Assembly: GCA_964502465.1 (NCBI GenBank)
Contig: CAZCWX010000487.1
Location: 1 to 10,402 of the forward strand
DNA length: 10,402 nucleotides
Origin: CAZCWX01 sp964502465
GTDB lineage: Bacteria > Desulfobacterota > Binatia > Bin18
Direction: 5' to 3'
The notes beneath the pieces are model-generated. The model saw nothing but the letters and a program-made list of their open reading frames with translations, was not told the origin of the DNA and did not search any database. Position 1 is the first letter of the stretch. Each line of letters begins with the position of its first letter. Made by a program: the position numbers and the translations under genes. Shown piece by piece: positions 1 to 6,412 of the stretch.

Positions 1-28
1 TAACGTTAGGCCAAGTTTTCCTTGGGTG

Positions 29-568
29 TTATCCCCGACGCGCAAGTTTTAATAAGGCATTGGACAAACGGGTTAAATCTGAGGTCAGCTCGCCTTCCCA
101 TTCATCTCCAGTTTGATGATCTTCATAAGACAGACAGATCCGTCCCGGAGATAGGATATCAACTTCTAGATCTACCCCACGTGTATGCCACTCTAGTTGA
201 ATCCCTCCACGGTGTGTTGGAACTACTATCGGAGGAGGAGTATTAGCCCGCATCGTCTCAGCCAAGAGTTGTAAGGCGGAGCGGACCATTTCTAGATCAA
301 TTGGTCGAGCTCCATAAGAGTCCCAGTTCTCAGACAAGCTCAGCAACTCCGCGAGAGCCTGGACTGTAGGCCTGAACCACGTGAGTTCTTCGTCCTCTCC
401 TTCAATAATCAAGTTTATCCTAGGGACAGAAACCCGCGCCTGCTCAAAATATGTCCGTTCTGATAGTGTATACATCTCATCCTGAGTTGGATCGACTTCA
501 CTGGATAACCAGTCAGCATAGCTTAAGTTCATAGAAATATCGCTGTGCTTCAGTAGGCTAGGGTACAT
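29..568 (-). CDS. Conserved hypothetical protein, partner of the TIGR04255 gene
   Basis: A protein of 179 residues with no recognised enzymatic domain. The most family-like parts are the segment LSENWDSYGA (residues 78-87) and, near the C-terminus, PIVVPTHRGGIQLEWHTRG followed by an acidic beta-rich stretch (113-160). From memory, small proteins with this 'ENWDSYGA ... GGxQLEWH' pattern often sit next to TIGR04255 genes, as here; I cannot verify this by search. There is no signal peptide or membrane segment, so it is probably cytosolic. I chose the ATG at 568 because it overlaps the upstream stop codon by 11 bp, typical of translational coupling, and has a G-rich stretch (GGGGGCG) just upstream. 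An in-frame ATG at 622 would add 18 residues and overlap the upstream gene by 65 bp. Function unknown; a binding partner or antitoxin-like role is only a guess. Confidence 0.75.
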   Translation of the reverse strand: MYPSLLKHSDISMNLSYADWLSSEVDPTQDEMYTLSERTYFEQARVSVPRINLIIEGEDEELTWFRPTVQALAELLSLSENWDSYGARPIDLEMVRSALQLLAETMRANTPPPIVVPTHRGGIQLEWHTRGVDLEVDILSPGRICLSYEDHQTGDEWEGELTSDLTRLSNALLKLARRG

Positions 569-1427
569 CGAGGCGCCCCCAAATCTTATGCATGCGTTGT
601 GTAGTAATGGAAGCAAACCCACGGACTATCCATTCGTGTCCTCTATCAAGAAACCGAAAAACTCCTTCACTTCCCTCACCGTCTGGTCTGCCTCGAGCAG
701 TAAGCCGCAGAATAAATATCGGCTTCTCATCGATGGTTCTATAGCCGGGTTCAATACTCACGTGCAGTCGTCCTAAAGGAGCCCCGGTTTTATCTGGAAT
801 CACGTACCGTACGGCAAAACGAACACCTTCCGGCTTAGAGAGAAAATCATCACTGTAATGTGGCGACCATACTGTTATTACCTCATCAAGCTGTCCGTGG
901 TTTTCCCACCCTTCTCCCAAGACGATGTGGTTGACATAAGTCACTTCACATTGATTCGGAATGAACTCACCAAGATTTTCATTCCTGATAAACTGACGGA
1001 ACGTATTTAATTCCAGCTCAAACTTTTCGCGGATATATCTGTAGTGAGGATATTCGTCTACTTCGCTACCTTTGCGCCAATTGTGCACAAAGCAATCCTG
1101 TTGCACTTGGATGAGTTCAGTTCCTGTTTCATTGAGGAACCAGCAGCGTGGTACTGGAATCCCCATTCCGAAGGTTACAGTTGCCTTATCTGGCTTCCTC
1201 ACGCCAAACTTCTCTATCACTGAATTGCGAGGTGGATGTTGCTCTACCCTTGGAAACGTAGGTCGAAAATTGCTCCACAGAATTCCTATATGAGGAGTCT
1301 GTAAGCTGGATAAAAGGTCAAACTGAACAGCAAGAGCCACTTCTATAACAGGTGGTTTGGAAAAGTCTGGCAGCGTCGGATGAGTATAACTCGTTTGGGC
1401 TTTTGTTTCGTTGTGTTGTGTACCCAT
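558..1427 (-). CDS. TIGR04255 family protein, function unknown
   Basis: A protein of 289 residues matching the TIGR04255 family, a sporadically distributed family without assigned function. Family hallmarks are visible: the N-terminal KPPVIEVALAVQFDL (24-38), the central WFLNETGTELIQVQQDCFVH plus NWRK (96-119), the EVTYVNHI strand (161-168), and the C-terminal LDRGHEWIVRGFASIT with MHKIWGR (260-285). The pattern suggests an alpha/beta cytosolic protein; no signal peptide or TM segment is seen. It is the first of two overlapping minus-strand genes, with its TAG stop inside the start region of the next gene. I chose the ATG at 1427. The open frame extends to a TTG at 1484, but a perfect TTGACA lies inside that extension, and residues before about 20 are outside the conserved part. 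Family assignment is from remembered motifs; the function is not known. Confidence 0.85.
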   Translation of the reverse strand: MGTQHNETKAQTSYTHPTLPDFSKPPVIEVALAVQFDLLSSLQTPHIGILWSNFRPTFPRVEQHPPRNSVIEKFGVRKPDKATVTFGMGIPVPRCWFLNETGTELIQVQQDCFVHNWRKGSEVDEYPHYRYIREKFELELNTFRQFIRNENLGEFIPNQCEVTYVNHIVLGEGWENHGQLDEVITVWSPHYSDDFLSKPEGVRFAVRYVIPDKTGAPLGRLHVSIEPGYRTIDEKPIFILRLTARGRPDGEGSEGVFRFLDRGHEWIVRGFASITTQRMHKIWGRLDVP

Positions 1428-1443
1428 GAGTTTGTGCGTGTTG

Positions 1444-1472
1444 TACCTAATGTGTTCCGAAAGAATTGTCAA
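1444..1472 (-). promoter_or_regulatory. Weak candidate promoter for the TIGR04255 gene
   Basis: On the minus strand a perfect -35 hexamer TTGACA (1472-1467) lies 45 bases before the ATG at 1427. The hexamer 17 bases downstream, TAGGTA (1449-1444), is a poor -10 match, and a second option, TACAAC, needs a 21-base spacer. The placement fits the chosen start, but the -10 is weak, so this is only a suggestion. Confidence 0.2.
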
Positions 1473-1499
1473 GCCTTTTATCAACCTTTATAGCATAAG

Positions 1500-1817
1500 T
1501 TTAATGGGAAAAAGGGTTACAGCTTCTCCCTTGCTTCCTCTTGCACGATGTCCTGTCTTCAACACACTGTAGTCTCTTGCATAAGGAACTGCCTGGACTA
1601 GCGTAGACAGTGCATCTCACTTTTCCCTGAGGGAGACCACGAATAGCGTGCAGCCCACGGTCTCCCTTTCCGCCTTCCTTCACGTTTTTTTTTCGCCTTC
1701 AGTACAGCACGAGCGTGTAGATACGCTGATACACCACGTCGTACGTACAAGCGGTTGTGTCTCTTCACGCCCCCTGGCAGCTTCCGGTCACGGACGAAAT
1801 CCGCTACTCATAGGGGT
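1500..1817. other. Intergenic stretch without a recognised gene
   Basis: About 320 bases between the TIGR04255 gene and the small ORF at 1818. Short open frames exist on both strands, but none has a ribosome binding site or family motif I recognise. It contains an inverted repeat at 1630-1667 (listed separately), a run of nine T residues shortly after it near 1685, and a small GCGT/ACGC dyad near 1713-1726. No tRNA or known RNA is seen. Confidence 0.5.
1630..1667. repeat. Inverted repeat with 9-bp arms, possible hairpin
   Basis: AGGGAGACC at 1630-1638 is the exact reverse complement of GGTCTCCCT at 1659-1667, with a 20-base loop. A T9 run follows about 18 bases after the right arm. That is too far for a standard intrinsic terminator, and no plus-strand gene ends before it. 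The role is unknown; it may be a remnant of a mobile element. Confidence 0.4.
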
Positions 1818-1940
1818 ATGCCTCGTCGTCCTCGTCGGAGAACTCGCCGCGGCTCTCGCTGGCGTTCCCGCTTCAGCCTGACCGTTCTCTTCCTGATCGC
1901 GCTGGCTTTTGTTGTGGCACGGCTGCCGTGGCAAGGCTGA
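1818..1940 (+). CDS. Doubtful small ORF: Arg-rich N-terminus plus one TM helix
   Basis: Translates to 40 residues: an Arg-rich N-terminus (MPRRPRRRTRRGSRWRSR, 1-18), then a hydrophobic helix SLTVLFLIALAFVVARL (20-36) and a short PWQG tail. This is the layout of a small single-pass protein with its charged end in the cytosol, or the N-terminal anchor of a larger, now lost protein. An AGGGG run sits immediately before the ATG (1812-1816), too close for a good ribosome binding site. The frame opens earlier at a TTG (1755), adding 21 residues without recognisable content. The stop lies 21 bases before the MITE-like element, so it could be a broken gene. Part of the Arg content comes from a short CCTCGTCGT-type duplication at 1821-1838. 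A chance ORF cannot be excluded. Confidence 0.25.
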   Translation: MPRRPRRRTRRGSRWRSRFSLTVLFLIALAFVVARLPWQG

Positions 1941-1958
1941 TTAGTGAAAGGAAGGACA

Positions 1959-1961
1959 TAA
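1959..1961. repeat. Left TAA target-site duplication
   Basis: The direct TAA adjoining the left terminal repeat is matched by TAA at 2138-2140. A 3-base match is weak alone, but its exact position at both ends of perfect inverted repeats supports insertion. Confidence 0.45.
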
Positions 1962-2137
1962 GCTCGACTTTATCCATTGGCAGTGGGTAAAAAATCATTG
2001 ATTTCACAGGCTTTATGCCCATACTTGGGGTTTTCAGTATGTCGCAGTTCCAGAGAGGAAAACTTGAAAACACATTGAATGCTTAAATTGCCAGGATTTT
2101 TGCACCTTTGGCCTGTTTCAAATGGATAAAGTCGAGC
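1962..2137. mobile_element. MITE-like element with 17-bp terminal inverted repeats and TAA duplication
   Basis: The left end GCTCGACTTTATCCATT (1962-1978) is the exact reverse complement of the right end AATGGATAAAGTCGAGC (2121-2137). The element is 176 bp and is flanked by a direct TAA on each side (1959-1961 and 2138-2140), fitting a 3-bp target site duplication. The interior has no transposase-sized ORF and shows only weak further complementarity next to the arms. These are features of a non-autonomous miniature element mobilised by a transposase elsewhere. A TNA-type 3-bp duplication is known for some IS5-group elements, but the family assignment is speculative. Confidence 0.7.
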
Positions 2138-2140
2138 TAA
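2138..2140. repeat. Right TAA target-site duplication
   Basis: This is the partner of the TAA at 1959-1961. If the terminal base pair A/T is counted as part of the inverted repeat instead, the arms become 18 bp and no duplication remains, so this boundary is a choice. Confidence 0.4.
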
Positions 2141-2145
2141 GAGCA

Positions 2146-2267
2146 TGTCTAAAAAGTCGGTCTTCGTGCTTCGACAGGCTCAGCACGAACGGAGAATCTT
2201 CAACGAATTCAATCCCTAACCCGTTCGCCCTGAGCTTGTCGAAGGGTGAACGCAGGGTTTTTCAACA
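2146..2267. repeat. REP-like interspersed inverted repeat (CTTCGACAGGCTCAGC type)
   Basis: Two 24-base arms, 2169-2192 (beginning CTTCGACAGGCTCAGC) and 2221-2244 (ending CTGAGCTTGTCGAAG), are near-perfect reverse complements separated by 28 bases. An outer, looser symmetry pairs TGTCTAAAAA (2146-2155) with TTTTTCAACA (2258-2267), giving a unit of about 120 bp. From memory, GTTCG-CCTGAGC-TGTCGAAG repeats are scattered through many environmental bacterial genomes and behave like REP sequences, usually intergenic. It could fold into a long hairpin in RNA. It is not an ORF. Confidence 0.7.
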
Positions 2268-2279
2268 CCCTCTGAGGGT
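2267..2279. promoter_or_regulatory. 13-bp dyad upstream of the crotonase gene
   Basis: ACCCTCTGAGGGT is a perfect palindrome around T2273, 36 bases before the crotonase ATG. Position and symmetry would suit an operator, but it directly adjoins the REP-like repeat and may belong to it. No regulator is identified. Confidence 0.2.
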
Positions 2280-2300
2280 TGATTGCTCAGTATATCAAAG

Positions 2301-2307
2301 AAGGAGG
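2301..2307 (+). promoter_or_regulatory. Ribosome binding site of the crotonase gene
   Basis: AAGGAGG, an essentially ideal Shine-Dalgarno sequence, lies 8 bases before the ATG at 2316. It decides the start against an in-frame TTG at 2283 located before it. Confidence 0.85.
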
Positions 2308-2315
2308 AACTCATC

Positions 2316-3104
2316 ATGGACGCCCAGATCATTAAGACCGAGATCAACGATTCCATCGCCACCGTGACGATCGATCGACCGCCGGTCAACGCCATGAACC
2401 GGCAGATGTTTGACGAAATTCAGGCGGCGTTTGATGCGCTGAATAACCGACCAGATGTGCGAGTGGCGATTTTTACTGGCGCAGGCAAGTGTTTTTGTGC
2501 TGGCGCTGACATGAAAGCGCGCTCAGCCTCATTGGAAGGCCAACAAGCACCCCGCCCTGGTAGCATGTGGGCACACTCGCGGGCGGCGCGCGAAGCGTTC
2601 AATGCTATTCTTGAGTGCTCGGTCCCGGTCATTGGTGCGATTAATGGCCCGGCTTTGGGCGGTGGGTTAGCCCTGGTTGCCTCATGCGATATGCTGATTG
2701 CTTCTGAGAACGCCGTCCTGGGTCTCCCAGAAATCGACGTTGGCCTCCTCGGTGGAGGCCGTCACACCCAGCGCCTCTTCGGCGTCTACAAGGCACGCAA
2801 GCTCATGTACACCGGCGAACGGATCGGTGCGACAGAATTGTTTCGTCTCGGCATTGTCGAGCAGGTTGTCGCGCCAGAGAAACTGATGGATGAAGCTCGG
2901 GCTTTAGCGCAGGTAATCGCCGAGAAAAGCCCACTGGCCATTCGCCTGGCGAAGCACGCCATGAATGCGATTGAGTTCATGACGCTGCGTGACGGCTATC
3001 GCTTCGAGCAGAACATGACCCACGAACTCAGCGGCAGCGAAGATGCCAAAGAGGCCGCGCGGGCGTTCGTCGAGAAACGGAAGCCCAAGTTTACCGAAAG
3101 GTAG
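2316..3104 (+). CDS. Enoyl-CoA hydratase/isomerase (crotonase) family protein
   Basis: A protein of 262 residues, the usual length for a single-domain crotonase, which acts on acyl-CoA thioesters in the cytosol. The first CoA/oxyanion segment is GKCFCAGADMKA (57-68). The second is INGPALGGGLALVASCDMLIA (109-129), whose glycines form the other half of the oxyanion hole. LPEIDVGLLGGG (137-148) carries Glu139, equivalent to catalytic Glu164 of rat mitochondrial hydratase. The partner glutamate, rat Glu144, is replaced by Ala119. One-Glu crotonases include isomerases and specialised hydratases, so standard beta-oxidation hydration should not be assumed. The C-terminal helices (about 200-262) look complete. 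It has an ideal ribosome binding site and stands alone on the plus strand, overlapping the convergent LolA-like gene by 14 bp. The true substrate is unknown. Confidence 0.93.
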   Translation: MDAQIIKTEINDSIATVTIDRPPVNAMNRQMFDEIQAAFDALNNRPDVRVAIFTGAGKCFCAGADMKARSASLEGQQAPRPGSMWAHSRAAREAFNAILECSVPVIGAINGPALGGGLALVASCDMLIASENAVLGLPEIDVGLLGGGRHTQRLFGVYKARKLMYTGERIGATELFRLGIVEQVVAPEKLMDEARALAQVIAEKSPLAIRLAKHAMNAIEFMTLRDGYRFEQNMTHELSGSEDAKEAARAFVEKRKPKFTER

Positions 3105-3894
3105 CGGGAATCGCGAGCGCCTGCGTTTCCAGATGGGTGGGGGTCAAGAGTTGGGGAACGGGGGGGCTGAAAGTCCAACCGTGAAAGGTGAACTCTGTCC
3201 GCGCTCCTTCCCCTCCGTGCACAGTCAGCTTCTGCGGGCGATAGCGGCCAGGGGTCATTTCAGTGAACTCAGAGAAGCGCGCGTGCTTTTCTGTCCCCCG
3301 CATATTTCCCTGGATTTCGGTCAACAGATAGGTTTCTCCTCGTTTTTCGAGATGTAGGATCACACGCTCATAAGGAACAGAGACACTCTTCTCGCGCGGC
3401 GTTCCTTCGATAATCGGTGTTTGTGCGTTATCGTCGATAAATCGATAGACATAATCGTTACAGTTCTGAATTGCCGTCAGATCATAAAATAAATAATCAC
3501 TCTGGAGCAACGGATCGTCGGGTTGGTACGGAACAATCCGCACCCGGCGCAGCGCCGGCAAGTAGAGCCACTGGGATGCAGGAGTCTGAGAAGCACGTTT
3601 GAGCAAATAGCGATGGTCCGAGTGCACCGCCGTGCCGATAGCGGTTTTAAAGTCAATACGCACGTACTCAGTCTGTGCACCCTCATCCCACAGTCTGCCC
3701 ATAATGAACGAATAGGAACGATTCAATCGGTCCTGACGGTACACTTTCATTTCTCCCAGGACAAATTCTGCAGGTACGATCAACTGCTGCTGTGCGCGGG
3801 AGACGATCGCTTCAGCGGACAGGGTAGCACTCCCCGGTTGCGGCAGCATACACATCTGGCAGAGCATCACAAGCGTCAAGACCGCTGATCTCAT
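3091..3894 (-). CDS. Outer membrane lipoprotein-sorting (LolA-like) protein
   Basis: A protein of 267 residues resembling the LolA_like family (Pfam PF17131 by recollection), exported beta-rich proteins often encoded beside MMPL/RND exporters. The N-terminus MRSAVLTLVMLCQMCMLPQP followed by GSA reads as a Sec signal peptide cleaved around residues 22-24. The family signature QWLYLPALRRVRI (108-120) followed by LLQSDYLFYDL (129-139) is clear. Repeated beta strands with alternating hydrophobics (about 45-100 and 170-245) fit a lipid-holding half-barrel. I chose the ATG at 3894 because it places the signal peptide at the N-terminus; the frame is open to 4005 without plausible content. Its start is 64 bases after the exporter's stop. 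Inferred role: accepting a hydrophobic cargo from the exporter in the periplasm. It is the last gene of the operon. Confidence 0.85.
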   Translation of the reverse strand: MRSAVLTLVMLCQMCMLPQPGSATLSAEAIVSRAQQQLIVPAEFVLGEMKVYRQDRLNRSYSFIMGRLWDEGAQTEYVRIDFKTAIGTAVHSDHRYLLKRASQTPASQWLYLPALRRVRIVPYQPDDPLLQSDYLFYDLTAIQNCNDYVYRFIDDNAQTPIIEGTPREKSVSVPYERVILHLEKRGETYLLTEIQGNMRGTEKHARFSEFTEMTPGRYRPQKLTVHGGEGARTEFTFHGWTFSPPVPQLLTPTHLETQALAIPATFR

Positions 3895-3958
3895 CGTATC
3901 CCCCAAGGCGTCCTTTTTGATCTGTTCATTGTGCAATCCTGTTTCATAACAGTGCAGG

Positions 3959-6391
3959 TCACATTGTTCGCGCCCAACTGACCACGCCCGCTGGCCCTGC
4001 AACAAAGTCTTCGGTTGTCGCTCCTTTCACCACGCAGCGCGGCAGCAGGATTGCCATACCGATCAGGGCCCCTACCGCACACGCCACCAACATCACCCCC
4101 ATCATCCATCCGAGCTCTCGCACTGGAAGAAAGGAGGAGGCGAGAAGAGGAAGAAAACAGACGGTATTGAGGAGGCAGTCAGCGATGATCACCTCTCCTT
4201 GTTGTCCAAGCGCATCAGCGAGCGCAGCTTCAGCAGTGGAGGATTGCAGCGCCCGCTGATAGCTCATGGCCAAGTAGAGGCTGAAGTCGGTTGCGGCATT
4301 AATGGTGAGGGCACCAATAGAAGCAGTGGCCATATCGAGCGGGATCTCCAATATCCACATCACGACCCCGAGCACGGCGGTGGCAAAAAACAGCGGCAGC
4401 GCCATCGCCAGCCCACCCCACAGCGGTGAGAGCCACTGCTGAGTGAGCCGCCGATTGCGCCAGGCAATCAGCAGCCCACAGATCAACGCGATCCCTATTT
4501 GTGAGACAAAGATATTGGTCATTTTGCCCTGTCGCACATAATGATCCACCTGTGGGTAAAGCGCAGCTTTGTTGAACGCGCTGACCCGGAGATCGGGAAA
4601 ATCGCGGCTGGCAAGGGCAAGCACCCGGTCGCGCAAGTGTCCTAACTCGACACTATCATCGGTCCCATAGGAAATCGCCAGGCGTACACCACCGCGAAAA
4701 TAGAGCTGGCGTTGCACCGCATCCGCAAGCCGATTCTCCACCAAGAAGAAAGCAGCTTCCACTTCTTCTGCGGTCTCTGGGAACTCCTTGTGAAAGGACG
4801 CTTGGGCAATCTGCTGCACAGTGGACAGAATAGAAGTCGTCTCACGACTGCCAGGAACCTGCCCCAGAGCCGTCTGGAGTTCCCAAGCTCTGTGCAGAAA
4901 GTGCGGATCGTACAGTGTCTCTCCACGGGTGGGCTCAACGAGAAGGTCGAGAAATTCAAATCCAACATTGCCAGGTTGGTTCAGTATCTGCGCGGTTCTC
5001 TCCACCAGGGTGCCGCGAATGAATTCCAAGGCTCGCGTGCGACTCTCGACTTGGCCCTGCAAAAATAAGAACACCACCAGGATGAATACCCCGCCTACGC
5101 TACCCACGATTCCCCAGGGTCGCTTTCCCTGAGAAAGGGCACGAACGGTGTGGAGGCAACCTTGTACCTGCCACGACAGCACGCGGTCAAAGAGCCGCGT
5201 CCATGATCTGTGCTCCGTGGCACGATGCATCGTCAGACTCTTTCTGCCGACGAGATGGAGAGCAGGTAAGAAAAAGACGGCGACCAGCAGAATCCATAGC
5301 ACTCCAAGAGCCGCTGCCATGCCGAACTCGCGAATCGGTGTGAGACCAAACGTCCACAATGAAAGAAACCCAAAGACCGATATCCCCGCCGTGGTCGCGA
5401 TCAAGGTGTCCACCGAGCGAGCCTTTTGCCATCCCACAGCCAGATCGTGCTCACCATGCTCTTTTAACGCTTGAAATTTATGCAGGGCAAAACTCGTCCC
5501 CTGCACAATCACGCTGGCATAGGCCAGGAGAGAAAACACGCGTTCGGGAATGCCGAACAATCCCATGAGCCCCCTGGTCGCCCAGAATCCGCCCAGGACC
5601 ATGACGCCGACACAGAGACACGCCGCGCGATGGGAACCCAGAGCACTCCAGAATATCGGCCAGGTGAGCACGACCCCGACCAGGATCAAGGTAAAGGTAT
5701 CGACGTTTAACCCCTGATCGATGAGTCCCCGCCCCATAGTCCAGCCACCGACGCCGAGAGCGGGATCCTGCGGGGTGATATCTTTCTTCCACAGCCACTC
5801 CCACCAGGGAATAGTACGACCTTCAAGAAATTCCACAGTTTTACGAAATTCTGCGATTTCATCGTAGCCAGGAGGTAGATAACGAATGATCGAAGACCAA
5901 GAAAAATCCTTTCCTACAAGCAGGCCAAACACCCCAGGATCAGCCGCAACTTTCTTTTGCCACGCCGCCAGCGCAAAGCCATTCTTGGGCAGCTCTCCGG
6001 GAGTGATATACGGTTCATCACGCAACGTGTCACCAGTGTCCTGATAGGCAGGAGCGACAGAAAGGCTCATCACCGTATTCCCAAAGGTCTGCTCGGCTGC
6101 TTCAGTCACGGACAGAATTTTCTGCAAGTCTGTGATTGCCCGTCCCCCTCTTCCCTTAAGAACAACCGGGATAAATTCCCGGCCGTCGAACCCTTCATGC
6201 ACCTTGCCACGTACATAGAGATCCATCTGCCGGATAGGATCATCCTCTTGGAGGATCACATCGTGGTCGAGGATTCCTCCCTTCTGGACACGCATATTGC
6301 CCCAGCTAAAAAGGAGCACGAAACAGACAAACACCACGAATGCGACCCAAGGCCTGCGTATTCCCCACAAACGCGGGTCGGATATCTTCAT
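3959..6391 (-). CDS. RND superfamily MMPL-type exporter
   Basis: An 810-residue inner-membrane protein with the duplicated RND layout: TM1 (about 15-31), a large periplasmic loop (32-230), TM2-6 (about 232-380), TM7 (427-445), a second periplasmic loop (446-626), and TM8-12 (about 628-783). Such exporters move lipids and other hydrophobic compounds using the proton gradient. TM10 has TDFSLYL with Asp702, the expected proton-relay acid. In TM4 the matching segment is QGTSFALH, with Ser300 where GxDY/F normally has Asp, so the first half lacks its acid. The length is close to that of HpnN-like and other bacterial MMPL proteins. The ATG at 6391 has a good GGGGAGAGG site just upstream and follows the reductase stop by 21 bases, indicating one transcript. 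The downstream LolA-like protein is the probable periplasmic partner. The cargo is unknown. Confidence 0.92.
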   Translation of the reverse strand: MKISDPRLWGIRRPWVAFVVFVCFVLLFSWGNMRVQKGGILDHDVILQEDDPIRQMDLYVRGKVHEGFDGREFIPVVLKGRGGRAITDLQKILSVTEAAEQTFGNTVMSLSVAPAYQDTGDTLRDEPYITPGELPKNGFALAAWQKKVAADPGVFGLLVGKDFSWSSIIRYLPPGYDEIAEFRKTVEFLEGRTIPWWEWLWKKDITPQDPALGVGGWTMGRGLIDQGLNVDTFTLILVGVVLTWPIFWSALGSHRAACLCVGVMVLGGFWATRGLMGLFGIPERVFSLLAYASVIVQGTSFALHKFQALKEHGEHDLAVGWQKARSVDTLIATTAGISVFGFLSLWTFGLTPIREFGMAAALGVLWILLVAVFFLPALHLVGRKSLTMHRATEHRSWTRLFDRVLSWQVQGCLHTVRALSQGKRPWGIVGSVGGVFILVVFLFLQGQVESRTRALEFIRGTLVERTAQILNQPGNVGFEFLDLLVEPTRGETLYDPHFLHRAWELQTALGQVPGSRETTSILSTVQQIAQASFHKEFPETAEEVEAAFFLVENRLADAVQRQLYFRGGVRLAISYGTDDSVELGHLRDRVLALASRDFPDLRVSAFNKAALYPQVDHYVRQGKMTNIFVSQIGIALICGLLIAWRNRRLTQQWLSPLWGGLAMALPLFFATAVLGVVMWILEIPLDMATASIGALTINAATDFSLYLAMSYQRALQSSTAEAALADALGQQGEVIIADCLLNTVCFLPLLASSFLPVRELGWMMGVMLVACAVGALIGMAILLPRCVVKGATTEDFVAGPAGVVSWARTM

Positions 6392-6412
6392 GACCTCTCC
6401 CCTTTTGTCTGA

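Noticed and set aside
11..25. CCAAG/CTTGG hairpin as a terminator of the two-gene module
   Set aside because: The stem is only 5 bp, AT-containing and lacks a T tract in the transcribed direction; too weak to call.
1501..1683. Minus-strand open frame of 60 codons rich in Cys, Arg and Lys
   Set aside because: No ribosome binding site and no family motif; it overlaps the inverted repeat and looks like chance coding.
2291..2296. TATATC as a -10 box for the crotonase gene
   Set aside because: It would start transcription at about the ribosome binding site (2301-2307), leaving no usable leader, and no good -35 accompanies it.
5148..5474. Plus-strand open frames across the MMPL gene
   Set aside because: They are antisense to a clear 12-TM exporter, rich in Arg, Pro and Ser, and have no supported starts.
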